Positions 48,871-59,144 of a stretch of 64,000 nucleotides of DNA are shown here, piece after piece. The notes under the pieces were generated by a model. The model was given only the letters and a program-made list of their open reading frames with translations. It was not told the origin of the DNA and ran no database searches. How positions within the stretch are numbered: position 1 is the stretch's first letter; each line of letters begins with the position of its first letter. Both the position numbers and the translations under genes were made by a program. Source of the stretch: Sternotherus odoratus (Eukaryota > Chordata > Testudines > Kinosternidae); assembly GCA_032164245.1 (NCBI GenBank), contig JAVMKO010000010.1:2501-66500 (forward strand). The letters are read 5' to 3'.

Positions 48871-51081
48871 TATTGCTGCCCCCAACATGCTCACCACAGC
48901 AGGGGACCATCGCTAACTAGGATGCTCATTCTCCTTGGAAAACCACAACCACATAGAAGATGGACAAAGAATGAAGTAGTGACCTGTCATGCAAACCCAG
49001 TGTTGTGTTGTCTGAGAGAAGAACTGAGAATGGAGCATCTCTAGTTAGAAAGGTCACTCTCTAAACAATCAACCTTCCCGCAGCAAAAACTCACACTCCC
49101 TCTGTACAACAAGCTCCCACCCACTCCTCACATGCCCATTAACAGGAAAAGGTTATGGGACTCCCACCCCTAAATAAAAGAATCTTCTGCACACACTTAA
49201 CTTTGACAGCTGCTCCCACTCTCAACATCTTTTCCTTTGTATGCTGGCCTTATCTCCCATACGTCAACAGAAGTAGTCATGACCCTCCATGGGACACCAC
49301 AATGCAGTACCAGATCTGGATGCATCTGCAACTACAAACAAACCTTCATTGTGAACCTCCTCACATAGCACCCAACTGCACAACAACATGAAAGAAGACC
49401 TCACCTGCATACTAAACAGAAGGAACACCAATTCTCCATTACACTCCCCCCCCCCACCTCAGAAGCAGCCCCCACTCCAAACATCCATGCACTTATTGCA
49501 GCACACCACAGCAGGAAACCATCCGTAACTAGGATGCTCACATTCTCCTTGGAAAACTACAACCATGTAGAAGATGGACAAAAGGATGAAGTGGTGATCT
49601 GTCATACAAACCCAGTGCTGTGAGAGAGAAAAGAACTGAGACTGGAGCATCTCTAGTTACAGACAGGTCACTGTCCCAGCAACTATCCCTCCCTCAAGGG
49701 ACACTCACACTCCTTCTGTACAACAAGCTCCCAACCACCCTTCACATGCCTATTAAACACACAAAGAATTTAGAGGACTCCCACCCCTAAACAAGAAGCC
49801 TCAACAGCACAAACACTTCAGACCATTGAACCCTCCAGTAAATACTTAACTTTAACAGGCACACCCACTCTCAAGATCTTCTTTGCCTTCCTATGTGGGC
49901 TTTCGTTCTCATATCAGAATTCATACAACAATGCCATGATCATCAAAGAGAAGCACTGATGACCTTCCATGGAATGAGACTTCTCAGTACCAGATCTAGA
50001 CTAATCTGCAAATAAAAGACAAAGCTTAACTACAAACCTCAGTTATAAACTGTACTCACAAAGCTCCCAAAAACCACAATATCATATATGACCTCACCTA
50101 CATATGACTTCCTTGACAGGGAACACCTACTACATATACATCCCCCTCACAGAACCCCACCCAAAATGCTCTCATCCACATGGAAAATGACTAAATTTCT
50201 ACATACCGATGGCCGTCCCCTTTCCTCTACGCCAGAGGCCCATCGCTAACTAGGATGCTCACATCCTTCTCAGAAAACCTCACCCATGTAGAGGAGAATA
50301 CAAGGATTAAGTAGTGACCAGTGATGCAAAGTAGTGCATAAGAGAGAAGAACTGAAAACAGAGCATCTCTAGTTACAGGCAAGTCACTCTGCCAGCAATC
50401 AACCCTCCGGGGGGGGAGAGGGGGGGGGAGAAGGGGAGGAAAAAAACAAACAAACCCACACTCCCTTCCATAATGAACTCCAATGTAGCCTTCACAGACT
50501 CATTAACAATGAGTAGAATTTAGAGAATGCCCATAAGTAAAGAAAGAGCCTCAAGATCACAAATCCTTCTGACCATGAAACGCTTTGGCATATACTTATC
50601 TTTGGAAATTGGACAGGAGCTCCCCCTCACAATCCTCTTCACCTTGATAGATAGGTTTTCACTCCCATATGCTGACATGATTCCCAAACATACAGAGCTG
50701 GTGTGACAGCCAAGAGAAATATTCACAATTCTTCAGGTCACAGTGCCATGCCGGATCTGGACAAAGCTGCAAATACAAAGAAAATTTGACTGTAAACATG
50801 GTTTATTAACTCTACTCAAAAGGGCTCCGGACAATAAAGTACAAACAAATACAAAAGAGACATACAGATAAAATTAAGAAAAGAAACTCAATATTACAGT
50901 TTCCTCAGACCAGTCCCCACATAACCCAAACAGAAAATTGCTATGCTTCTAATCTACAACCTCCAACACCTTGGATATGCTACCAGTATTACATGTCTGT
51001 TTAACACAGGCTACCCCCCATTGTCTCATTTCCAATGAAAACACTAATGATAACACATAAATCAAACACACTCTGAACAAC

Positions 51082-51153
51082 CTGAAAAGAAGAAGGGGAA
51101 AAAAAGCACATTATATGGAAATAAAGAAATAAAAACAGTGTATCAATACTCAC
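51082..51153 (-). other. First intron of telomere-facing transcript C
   Basis: Donor GTGAGT (plus actcac 51148-51153) and a pyrimidine-rich acceptor ending TTTTCAG. It is 72 bp, 24 bp shorter than in A and B; splice sites are conserved despite the length change. Confidence 0.58.
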
Positions 51154-51239
51154 CATGACTATAAACACACATACAAGTGCCTCTGGACATCTCTTTGTAC
51201 CAACACAAAGCTGAATGGCTTCCTCTGCCAAGACCCCAG

Positions 51240-51307
51240 CTTATATACTGCCTAAGCTCCACCCCTCCATTTCCCAGCATGCCTTGGAAGCCAAAGGCAG
51301 CTATAAA
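51240..51307. promoter_or_regulatory. Divergent promoter, module C
   Basis: Minus TATATAAG 51240-51247, plus TATAAA 51302-51307 and the ZNF143-like TTTCCCAGCATGCCTTGG are all intact although surrounding sequence has diverged. The GC box is changed (CTCCACCCC). Confidence 0.62.
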
Positions 51308-52160
51308 AACAGACTCAGGTGACCCAGAAACCCTTTAGTTCATTCCTATCTTAGCAGTAACAAGCACTGTTCCTCTTGATGTATTAATCAGCCTTCCCTC
51401 TTACAATGCAAAATTGCAGAAGATTCAAACACTATCAATAGGTAAGATAATAATTACACTATTTGAGGTTCCTAAAAAGAAAATGCTTCCTAGATGGAAG
51501 AGGGGATTCCACAATAGGTACACTTGGAGGCTGCTGAAAGAGATACCTCTACAGCGCTGAGGGGTGTCTTTGTACTGTGAGAGGGTATTTCAGGGGTGCA
51601 GTAATGGAAACATTACTTCACTGGTGCTCGAGGGCATACCTACAGCCTCACACTCAGAATGGAGGGCAGTGTCACTCCCTGTCAGGCAGCTGCCACATGC
51701 CAGAGACACTGCACCATCCTCATAACAAACTTTAGGAAAAATGCCAACCTGTACAAACTTGTACTTTTCCCCTGGGCTACTTCTTCCCCCCCCCCCCTCC
51801 AAGTGCTTAATTTACATAGATAAACGTCACAGAGCTCAGCCCCGGCACACATTAAGCATTATATAGGCAGCCACGGGTAGGCACCAAGCTCTTAAGGCAA
51901 CACCACCACCCCCAGCAGCATGACAGACATAAGGGGCACATAGTGTATTGCCATCCTTACACCTCTGCTGATGCTGCAGCTTGTGGTGCCTGGCACTCAG
52001 CATGCAGCTCAAGATAAACTTCACACTGTCACACAGTGGCTCACGAGAGGCAACATTTCATATTTGGGTGGGGAAATAAAGGCAATTTTATTCACGATTC
52101 CAGAGGCTATTTGAGCACCTCAAAACTCCAGGTTTCTTTCATATAATAATTTAGGTGACC
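51308..52160. repeat. Segmental duplication C2
   Basis: Diverged copy of 18494-19000 plus 19590-19980 and of 37181-38030. It retains the ~90 bp deleted in B and lacks the hAT insert of A. Homology resumes at about 52435-52570 (matching 39180-39306) after a gap of more than 1 kb occupied by SINE sequence. Confidence 0.8.
51332..51441 (+). ncRNA. Predicted first exon of the divergent plus-strand transcript, C
   Basis: Ends ATCAATAG|GTAAGA (donor 51442), a better donor than in A and B. The ATG frame present in A ends in a stop at the junction. Confidence 0.33.
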
Positions 52161-52165
52161 GGAGT

Positions 52166-52343
52166 ATCATAGAATCTCAGAGTTGGAAGGGACCTCAGGA
52201 GATCATCTAGTCCAACCCCCTGCTCAAAGCAGGACCAATCCTATTTTTGCCCTATAACCCCTAAATGGTCCCCTCAAGGATTGAACTCACAACCCTGGAT
52301 GTAGTAGGCCAATGCTCAAACCACAGAGCTATCCCTCCCCCCA
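52166..52343 (-). mobile_element. tRNA-headed SINE with CR1-like tail
   Basis: On the minus strand the head reads GGGATAGCTCTGTGGTTTGA (A-box region) and GGTTGTGAGTTCAATCC (B-box). The tail is TTGGACTAGATGATCTCCTG... ending ATTCTATGAT, shared with CR1 LINEs. This organisation matches turtle tRNA-derived SINEs (Cry type) known from cryptodirans. Confidence 0.8.
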
Positions 52344-52364
52344 CCCTCAGGATAGGGATTTTTT

Positions 52365-52412
52365 GGGGGAGGGGGAGAATAGCTCTGTGGTTTGAGCATT
52401 GGCCTGCTAATG
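52365..52412 (+). mobile_element. SINE head fragment, inverted to its neighbour
   Basis: 'agctctgtggtttgagcattggcctgcta' at 52381-52409 repeats the SINE head of 52166-52343 in the opposite orientation, making a ~27-bp-arm inverted repeat with about a 50-bp spacer. Confidence 0.6.
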
Positions 52413-52559
52413 ACCAGCCCCTGCCCTCTGCATAGCAAACAAGAAATTCCCAGGACCAGCTTGACCAGGGGGCTGCTCCAACTGTGGGGATGGGGCAAGA
52501 GTTGAGGGCACACAGGGCACCAGGGAGCCATGGCCCCATTACTTTTAATATTACTTTCT

Positions 52560-53640
52560 ACAAGCCATATATTCAGGACATAGTATTCCCCATGGAAAAT
52601 TGAGGTATTGATGACTCACCTCCTGTTTATGTAGGGTTACTATTCATTACACACCTTTTATTTGTGGAGGGAATACTCTTCATGACTGTGCCGGGTCCTA
52701 CTCTGCAGCGCCCCTTTGGGGCAGGGGCTGGGTGTGGCAGCGGACCTCAACCAGTCTTCAATCCCCCCACCCCGCTCTCAGGTTGGCGCGGCCCGATGGC
52801 CAGAGTCTACGTGGTTGCTCCCCGCTCTTGGGGCAGCGTGGCCTATTGGCGGCAGGGGTAGGGGGCTCCCTCCACTGCGTCCCGACCCAGGGCTCACCTG
52901 TTGGCGGAGCTTCCGTTGCCCCATGCTCGACGGGGATCCACCCGCAACACGCCAAGCTAGCATGTGTTTTTAAAAGTTCCCTGGGTCACTTCCTACCCGC
53001 ACTGCTTCCCCCTTTGGGCTGATGGCAAGCTGGGCTTCCGGCGGCGTCACGGCGGGGCTGATGTGTGGGTCCCAGGATCCTGGATGTCCCTCCTCAGGAG
53101 CTGGTAACATGCATCCTTCTCCTCCGGTGGTCCGCCCCAACTGAGCAGCTCTGCAGGCTTTTATGCTAGATTTCCAGCTGGAGCATGCCCAGCAGAGCTT
53201 CCAGGACGTGGCTTCCTCTGCCCAGAGAGTAGGGTTAACCCCTGCTGCACCGGTGCGGGGCCGCTCAGCCCCATCACAATGACACACCTTTTGTTTCCAG
53301 GAGGAGCATTATGAATGAGACACCACTTATTTCCAGAGGGGACAGTATTCAGGACACACCACTGGTTTCCAGGAGTACTATTAATATCACACTGCTTGTT
53401 TCCAGGAGGAATATTATTATTGATACACTGCTTGTTTCCAGAGGAAATGGTATTCAGTACACACCTCTTGTTTCCAGGAGGACTATTATTGACACACCCC
53501 TTGCTTCCGGGAGGAGTACTATTGAGGACACACTTGTTCCAGAAGTGGACAGTATTGAAGACACATCACTTGTTTCCAGGTGGAATGCTATTGACAACAT
53601 AGCCCTTAGCTCCCCAAGAAGGGTATCAACCCACCATGGA
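52560..53640. repeat. ~40-bp minisatellite, module C copy, split by an LTR
   Basis: Units like GACAGTATTCAGGACACACC at about 52570-52686 and 53284-53630, related to 22311-23835. The solo LTR 52687-53278 interrupts it. Confidence 0.82.
52687..53278 (-). mobile_element. Solo LTR of an endogenous retroelement
   Basis: 592 bp, TG...CA at both ends, with a 5-bp target-site duplication ATGAC (52682-52686 and 53279-53283). The minus orientation is favoured by a CATAAAAG TATA-like box and a GC-rich leader downstream of it. It has no internal region and no gene; family not identified. Confidence 0.85.
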
Positions 53641-54344
53641 ACATGCTTTTGCAGACGAAATGTAACCAGGAGGACACTGAACACGTCCAGCTTTTTTATC
53701 TTTAAATAGCCGTCCGACAGGAATTTGTACTAAGGTAGAAAGGTCCGGGATTCTCCCCCCCCCCGGAACCATGCAGAGTGCGGCACAACTGATTGGACAG
53801 CTGGGTGTGAGCCACTGGCACCACTGGGGCCTCCAGCAGCCAGAGCCGTCCCCTGCTCTCCCTCCTCGCCTGCAGAGCAGGGTGGAAGAGTGTTGGGCTG
53901 GGATCTCCATGCCACACTATGCAGCCCAGGGATGGAGGGGGAACCTGGAGCTCTCTGTGTGCACAAAGCCCTACGGGGTCCCCCTACTTCCCCCCCCCCC
54001 ATTTCCTCCCCACACAGACATGCCATCCCAGCCCATCAAAGGCATCTACCTACTTGGGGAGGAGGCGCCAGGCTCAGGGCTGGGGGCTCAGCAGCCTTCT
54101 CATTCACCCCCCACCTCCCCAATCTCCCCTATACACATACAATCATCCCCCAGGGACACAGGGAGTAGGTGGGCAAGGGTTCAGAGGGGGGTTGGGGCAC
54201 TCAGGAGATAAAGAGCAAGGTGGGAGGTTGGGAGTTCTGGGGGGGGGGGCAGTCAAAAGGAGGCAGGAAGTGGGAGGGCATGAATGGGACTAGGGCTAAG
54301 GCTAGGCTCCCCCACTCCCCTTTTTTGATTGTTGAAATATGGTA
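53641..54344. mobile_element. Possible DNA element ending GTTGAAATATGGTA
   Basis: The right end (about 54327-54344) is the inverted counterpart of the terminus at 23838. The left limit is uncertain. The interior is GC-rich with C and G runs; frames up to 146 codons lack any recognised domain or supporting splice context. Confidence 0.35.
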
Positions 54345-54765
54345 AGCCTACCTAAACCCACACCCCTGACCCCAACTAAACCCTTAACCCCAAACCCAAA
54401 CCCCTGACACTAACCAAACCCAAACTCCCGAACCTGAACCCCTACCCCGAACCTCTAAAGCCCAATCCCACACCCTGACCCTAACCAAACCCTAACCCCT
54501 TACCCTGAACCCCAATCCGACCCAAACCCCGACCAAACCCAAACTCCCTACCCTGACCCTCTACCCCTGAACCCCAACCCTGCACCCCTGACCCTAACCA
54601 AACCCTAACCCCTGAACTCCACACCCTGACACTAACCAAACCCTAACCCCTTACCCTGAACCCCAGTCCCTGACCGAAGCCTCTGAACCCCAACCTCCTG
54701 ATCCTAACCAAACCCAAACTCCCTACTCTGACCCGAACCCCTGACCCCTCCCCCTCACCAGGACC
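54345..54765. repeat. Degenerate telomere-like interstitial repeat
   Basis: C-rich irregular repeats such as CCCTGACCCTAACCAAACCC and CTAACCCCTTACCCTGAACC, in the same strand sense as the terminal telomere. The period is loose (about 25-45 bp) and no long pure CCCTAA run remains. It sits where the duplicated subtelomere ends and a CpG-rich promoter begins. Confidence 0.75.
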
Positions 54766-55091
54766 AGTCCGAGGCTGCTTCCGGGACTGGGAATTCGCCG
54801 GGACCAGTCTCGGGGTGTGGCTGCTATTTGCCAATCACCGCCCAGTTTTCGTGGGATTTGCCGTTCCCGTTCCCGTTCCCGTTCCCGGCCCCGCCCCTGC
54901 AGGTCGCCGCTCTCTCACCCCCCGCTGCCCTCAAGATCTCCCCGGTCTTTCACCTTCCCCGTCTCTCGCGGGATTTCCCAGGTCTCGCGGGATCTTCTCG
55001 TTCTCGCCCCGCACAGGTCTCGCGGATTTGTCCGGCCCAGTTTGGCCGAGGTCTCGCGAGATCCGCCTCGCGCTCTCTCTCTCTCCCCAAG
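54766..55091 (+). promoter_or_regulatory. CpG-rich housekeeping-type promoter
   Basis: CpG-dense and GC-rich. A perfect TCTCGCGAGA (55052-55061), the BANP-type promoter motif, follows near matches TCTCGCGGGA at about 54965 and 54984. CCAAGATGGCGGC at the start codon (55088-55100) matches the YY1 initiator-type motif. There is no TATA box. Repeated CCCGTTCCCGTTCCC lies upstream. Such motifs strongly suggest an active promoter reading rightward. Confidence 0.75.
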
Positions 55092-55223
55092 ATGGCGGCG
55101 CTCTCCGACTCCCCCGCCTACCAGCCCTTCGAGCCGGAGCCCCGCGCTATAAACGGATTCACGCTATCGCGGGCGCAGTATTCTAGGGTCCGACTGTATC
55201 TCTCTTACGTACTGTCATCCTGA
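55092..55223 (+). CDS. Possible first coding exon behind the CpG promoter
   Basis: The ATG at 55092 lies in a strong context (CCAAGATGGCG). The frame begins MAALSDSPAYQPFEPEPRAI and runs 43 codons to a TGA at 55221-55223. I do not recognise the protein. The first ~25 residues have a natural first-exon look (acidic and proline-rich). The rest (from about 55150) may be intron or unrelated sequence. Donor candidates are weak (GTATTC near 55177, GTATCT near 55196), so the exon end is undecided. The gene could be a remnant separated from its downstream exons. Longer upstream frames through 54817 are CpG-island artefacts. Confidence 0.4.
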   Translation: MAALSDSPAYQPFEPEPRAINGFTLSRAQYSRVRLYLSYVLSS

Positions 55224-55989
55224 CCCTCTTTGAGGAGGGGGTCAGTATGTTCCTGTTACCCTTGGGGGATATTTTTGTATCATCCTTGGTATTGGGATGT
55301 GCTTACGTGAGTACTCTGTGCTAAGCAGCCCTGTTCTTGCCAGATTCTGTGAGCAGGTCCTGCCTCTTGCTCACAGCTTGTCATCAGTAGTGCTTTGACA
55401 AGGACTTTAGCCCAGGCCTTTGATACAAGGGCTTATGTCTCAGGGTCTTTTCCAACTACACCTGCAAATCAAAATTCTGTCATTTAGTGCTATAACAGTA
55501 AAATACAAGTTAACTGAAACATCCTAACACCTTTGCATTAGATATTTCCTGTAACCTCAACGGGCACAGCACAGCCCTTTTATAAGGTGCCTGTGACCGC
55601 TACATCCCCATTTAGGTAGAGTTAGCATTTGCGCTGGGGATTGTCCAATCAGTAAAGTTTAAATATCCTGGTTATTTGGAGTTCAGTCAGGCACATGGGG
55701 TTCTGTGACAGCCTGGAGGGCAGACTGAGAAGAGTGCTGGGTTGAGAAGTTCCAGAGTTGCTGGTTCAAAACTAGCTCTGAAGCCATGGATTCCCTAGGA
55801 ACTTACTGTGTTTCTGCCTTTCCTATGGAAATGACAGAAACCGAGTTTCAGCGCACTTTATAAATTGTAATGCACAAAATGTAGTGTAACTAGGAAACAG
55901 ATCTGCATATGCCTCTCAATGTCTGATTCAGATACATTATAATGGGGCAAGATGATAGTCTTGTCCATAAGTGACTGACATCTGAGAAA
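55224..55989. other. No gene recognised
   Basis: Begins with a short inverted repeat (ctgaccctc / gagggggtcag, 55221-55247). The rest is ordinary intergenic or intronic DNA; no convincing exon. Confidence 0.45.
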
Positions 55990-56245
55990 TGCAGAAAATG
56001 GGGGGTGCGGTTGCCTAGGGTCGCAGAATTTGGAGGGTGCTTTTTGCCCCCTTCGGTGGCAATTTGGCAGCAGGTCAACGGCTTCTCCAGCATCCTAGTG
56101 TCCGCCGAATTGCTGCTGACAGTTCATCGGCAGCTCAACAAGTCGACTTGCTGTCGACAGCAATTCAGGGGATGCCGCCCCCTCCTGCGCTTGCTGCCTA
56201 GGGTGGTAAAATACCTGGCGCTGGCCGTGGCTGTTGCAGTCCCAT
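55990..56245. mobile_element. Possible short DNA element
   Basis: GGTTGCCTAGGGTCGCAG near 56009 and TTGCTGCCTAGGGTGGT near 56200 resemble each other as imperfect repeats around a GC-rich body with internal palindromes (gtcgacttgctgtcgac). No clear target duplication; classification is tentative. Confidence 0.35.
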
Positions 56246-58806
56246 GATCAGAAGTTTTCACTGAAAAGCAAAGTGCTGGGTTTAACAAATTGACACAGAT
56301 TCAAACACACTCAGATGTGAACAAATGATGGTTTATTTTAGATGAGAAATACAAAGACAGTTTATGTGCAAACAACAGGCTAAGCCATCTAGTTATCTGA
56401 AAGGAATTTAAGCCCAAGATAAGTACAATGATTGTAGGGGAGAGGAGAGGGAAGAGAAAAGGGAAAGCTAGGACACCAATAAATAAAGTAACAAATTACA
56501 AAATTTCAGTGCTGAAACTGGATCTTTCTGCCAGAGTGTCTCCATTCTTTAAAAACTCATACCAAAGTTACAGTTATTTAACTAAAATTGGCACACCTGT
56601 TCCCATAAAACTGTTTCACTCTTTTACTACCTAGTTGTCTTGTCAATTTGCACCAAAACTGTTTTGAAATAGGTATTGGCTGTTCTTATAAATAATCCAA
56701 ATAGCTTCTCCTCATAGGCATTATATTTCATTAGAATAGCCTCACTAGCATGTCTCACTAGCTGTTTCTTGAATCTAGACTGGGTTAGGGTTAGAAAAGG
56801 ACAGTTAAATTTAAAACCCTTCAGTTAAACAGCAATGGGGACTCTCATTGAAAAGGGACAGGTAGCAAGTCAAGGCTTTTATCCTGTCCCTGTCCTGGTG
56901 CTATTTTGGGATTATTATTTTTCGGGGGGGGGGAGGGGGGGGTGTTCAGGTTTTCCTTTCTGAGGGCAGAATTTCCCCTATTTGAAACTTCTGGGTTGTG
57001 GTCAGTTTTACATCCAAAAGGAAAGTTATGTCATCTATTTTTATTATGCTAATACTGCATGGAGCAAAATAAAATCAGTTTGTTACTGTTTGCATGGCAG
57101 GGATTGTCACAAGGTAGAGCCATATAGGATTAGCCTCTTAAAAAGACTGTGGGAAACAACTCTCTCCCAAGAAAGGCAGAGAGTTTTCAAACATTAGTAA
57201 CTGGTTTAATTTAAAGACCACTAAAATGGCAGACAGTGATTAAATTATATAAAAAAAAATTATTTGAAATAAATGTACGGCATATGTATGTATGTCTAAG
57301 AATACAGACTTTATTTTAACCTGTACTCTGGGAACAGAAACAGTCAACAGATTTTAAAATTATTTTAAAAAAATACATTTTTGTCTGGAGCAGATAACTT
57401 GGGCAACAAAAGTTTGTTTCAGGCTAAAAATAAGTTAGTGAAGATCAGAGGTCAATGGTCCTTTTGTATTTCTTTTAGGTATAGCAATATAGCAGGCACC
57501 ACCATAATAATGAGTGAATATCTAAGTAGTAAAGGAAACGGAGTCATTTGCTCAGGTACATTTGGTAAAATGTAAATAATTTAACAGCTCAGACTATTTA
57601 AGGCAGAGTAAATTCCCTTTGGCAAGTCTACAAGTAGATCATAGTGTTTAACAGATATGTGGAGCACTAAGTTAACTTAGAAAATTTTTCTGAAATGTTC
57701 TAAAGGCTTCTGAAGCAAAACTATAAAATAAACTTCTCAACTGCTTCAAAAATTTCTCTCCTCATGCCCAATAAAAGGCTGTTTCGTCTTTAAGCATTAG
57801 CACAAACATTCCTCATTTCCTCTACTACTGGAACAATCTGTATATGTAAGGCATCTTTAAGAGAAACAAATATTGAAAAAAACTGGATCATTAATGATGT
57901 TCTACATAGCTAAAATAATATATGCATAGTAATAATTCAGCATCACTTATGTCACTGAAAGCCATCTAGGACTCTGTTGCATAGTCCCATGCAGCTAATA
58001 GTCACCACCACCACCACCAAAAGCTGGCACTGAAACAACCTGACCAACCTGGCCATTGCCCACTTTTAATCTGACTCAGTTCCATGACAAAAAATCTTTT
58101 CTTCTCCCCGTTGCTTGTATAACATACTAAAATATAACTCAAGTGTAAGTCTTTACAAATCAAATCTATAAACAGTTCACTCATCCTGGTAGTGAGCCTT
58201 CATTAATGGACACTGCTATGGACAGAATCAGCTGGTTAAAATTTTTCCAGTTTCTCCATGCTACAGCACAGAGAAAATATTTCTCTAAATTGATGTCCTG
58301 TGGTGTTTTCTTAGAATTTCAGAGAGGGAGTCTAAATACGAGCTGAAATTTTGTTCTGCTTCTAGATACAGAGGCAGACTTGGTTGCTCTGCAGTGCTAA
58401 CTTTCTTTTTCTACAATAAAAAACAAGAATTCAAGCCCCACCATCCAAACATTCAGACAAAGAACACACCCAGAAGCCCAAAATATATTCTAACAACTGT
58501 TTAATCCCCAATGCCACTGTAATAGTACATGGAAAACATCTAAACTAAATGCTTCTCAAGGAATCTGAAAAGTCAGAGAAAAGAAGATCATAGCAGTAAG
58601 ACAGATAGAGTCTCTGTGGACTCAGTCAGGATTATTAATTCGCTGACAGTCTAGTCCTTCATGAAGTGATATACTTGTGGTTTGGGCAGAGGGAGGTACA
58701 TCAATATATAGGTGTCCTTGGTTCTGACAGGTGAAAGAGGACATTAAGAAACAGACATGCAGTTTTTCCATTCATCTCCCTTTTCATAGCTCCTCGGAGA
58801 TGCCAA
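56246..58806. other. AT-rich non-coding DNA; 3' flank of the minus-strand gene
   Basis: Mostly unique AT-rich sequence. Noted: two G-strand telomere words at 56783-56795, a G-run at 56923-56943 and (CCA)n at 58003-58019. Minus-strand AATAAA-like hexamers occur (for example plus tttatt near 57310), any of which could end the transcript whose stop codon is at 58807. Short frames are not supported as genes. Confidence 0.5.
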
Positions 58807-58920
58807 TTATTTCCCATAGAACTTCTTGTTCAGAAGAAAGATCAGGAGGTTGACGTTGACTTTTGCTCTGTCAAACAACTTCATGACAGCAACACCTTCA
58901 TACTGCAGCTGCAAAAGATC
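58807..58920 (-). CDS. Terminal coding exon of an unidentified protein gene
   Basis: The exon opens after a clean acceptor (CTCTTTGACAG| on the minus strand), is in phase 0 and codes 37 residues plus TAA: DLLQLQYEGVAVMKLF..., then ...NLLIFLLNKKFYGK at the C-terminus. Composition (amphipathic leucine/lysine helix, no low complexity) and the exact acceptor-to-stop layout look like a real conserved vertebrate C-terminus. I could not name the gene. Upstream exons must lie to the right; none was recognised before the window end, which fits a large intron filled with repeats. It is transcribed toward the telomere. Confidence 0.7.
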   Translation of the reverse strand, partial: DLLQLQYEGVAVMKLFDRAKVNVNLLIFLLNKKFYGK

Positions 58921-59144
58921 CTGTCAAAGAGAACATGTTCATTAGTGAGAAATCCACAGAGGCTGAATGGGAAAGGGATAATTTACAAGACACTAGTGCA
59001 AATCAGGTTTCTGAATAATCAATATCTAGTGAGAATCTATGACATATAAACTCGGGAGATTAATGCCTTAAAGACCCATTGATACATTGATTGGATTTGG
59101 AAAGTATGAAAAATATTCAATTAATAGACAGTGCTGATTATTTT
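58921..59144 (-). other. Intron sequence of the minus-strand gene
   Basis: Directly upstream of the acceptor at 58921; no further exon seen. Confidence 0.5.

Larger units (their letters stand above)
43181..50770 (-). repeat. Cassette array C (about 11 cassettes, ~680-bp period)
   Basis: Acceptor-like sites near 43181, 43866, 44546, 45228, 45912, 46731, 47412, 48041, 48711, 49328, 50009 and 50770. The modal spacing is 680-685 bp. The 820-bp interval returns to 683 when the 137-bp mariner MITE is subtracted. More diverged from A and B than they are from each other. A purine run (ggggggagagggggggggag, about 50408-50443) interrupts one cassette. As in A and B, frames are short and shift between units. 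Confidence 0.87.
42929..51215 (-). ncRNA. Predicted telomere-facing spliced transcript, module C
   Basis: Promoter TATATAAG 51240-51247, first intron 51082-51153, then array C. Without the Helitron, exon 2 continues cleanly. A 76-codon frame spans exon 1, intron and exon 2 here, but it starts at TTG and is not kept in A or B, so it is not evidence of coding. Confidence 0.3.

Noticed and set aside
12894..50726. Recurring 60-123 codon minus-strand frames in the cassettes sharing stretches such as WLWFSKEDVSILVSDGP and KYLLKGLMVRSICAVEA
   Set aside because: They recur because the DNA repeats. Indels move them between frames, stops interrupt most cassettes, many starts are not ATG, and no family is recognised. 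Non-coding RNA exons explain them better.
12475..50770. CRISPR-like or bacterial repeat interpretation of the regularly spaced cassettes
   Set aside because: The cassettes are ~680 bp, diverged throughout, and sit beside a vertebrate telomere with eukaryotic splice-like motifs and retroelements.
51001..51231. 76-codon frame spanning the first intron in module C
   Set aside because: Starts at TTG, reads through the predicted intron and is not preserved in A or B.
52305..52343. Minus-strand tRNA gene
   Set aside because: A and B boxes are present but no clover-leaf completes, and the sequence continues into a CR1-like tail, so it is a SINE head.
53771..54293. 146- and 124-codon plus-strand frames
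   Set aside because: GC-rich low-complexity region, probably inside a DNA element, with no domain or homologous frame.
54815..55186. Three overlapping frames through the CpG island upstream of 55092
   Set aside because: CpG islands generate long open frames by composition; the BANP/YY1 motifs place transcription start near 55092.
56783..56795. GGGTTAGGGTTAG as an interstitial telomere
   Set aside because: Only two repeats; expected by chance at this length scale.
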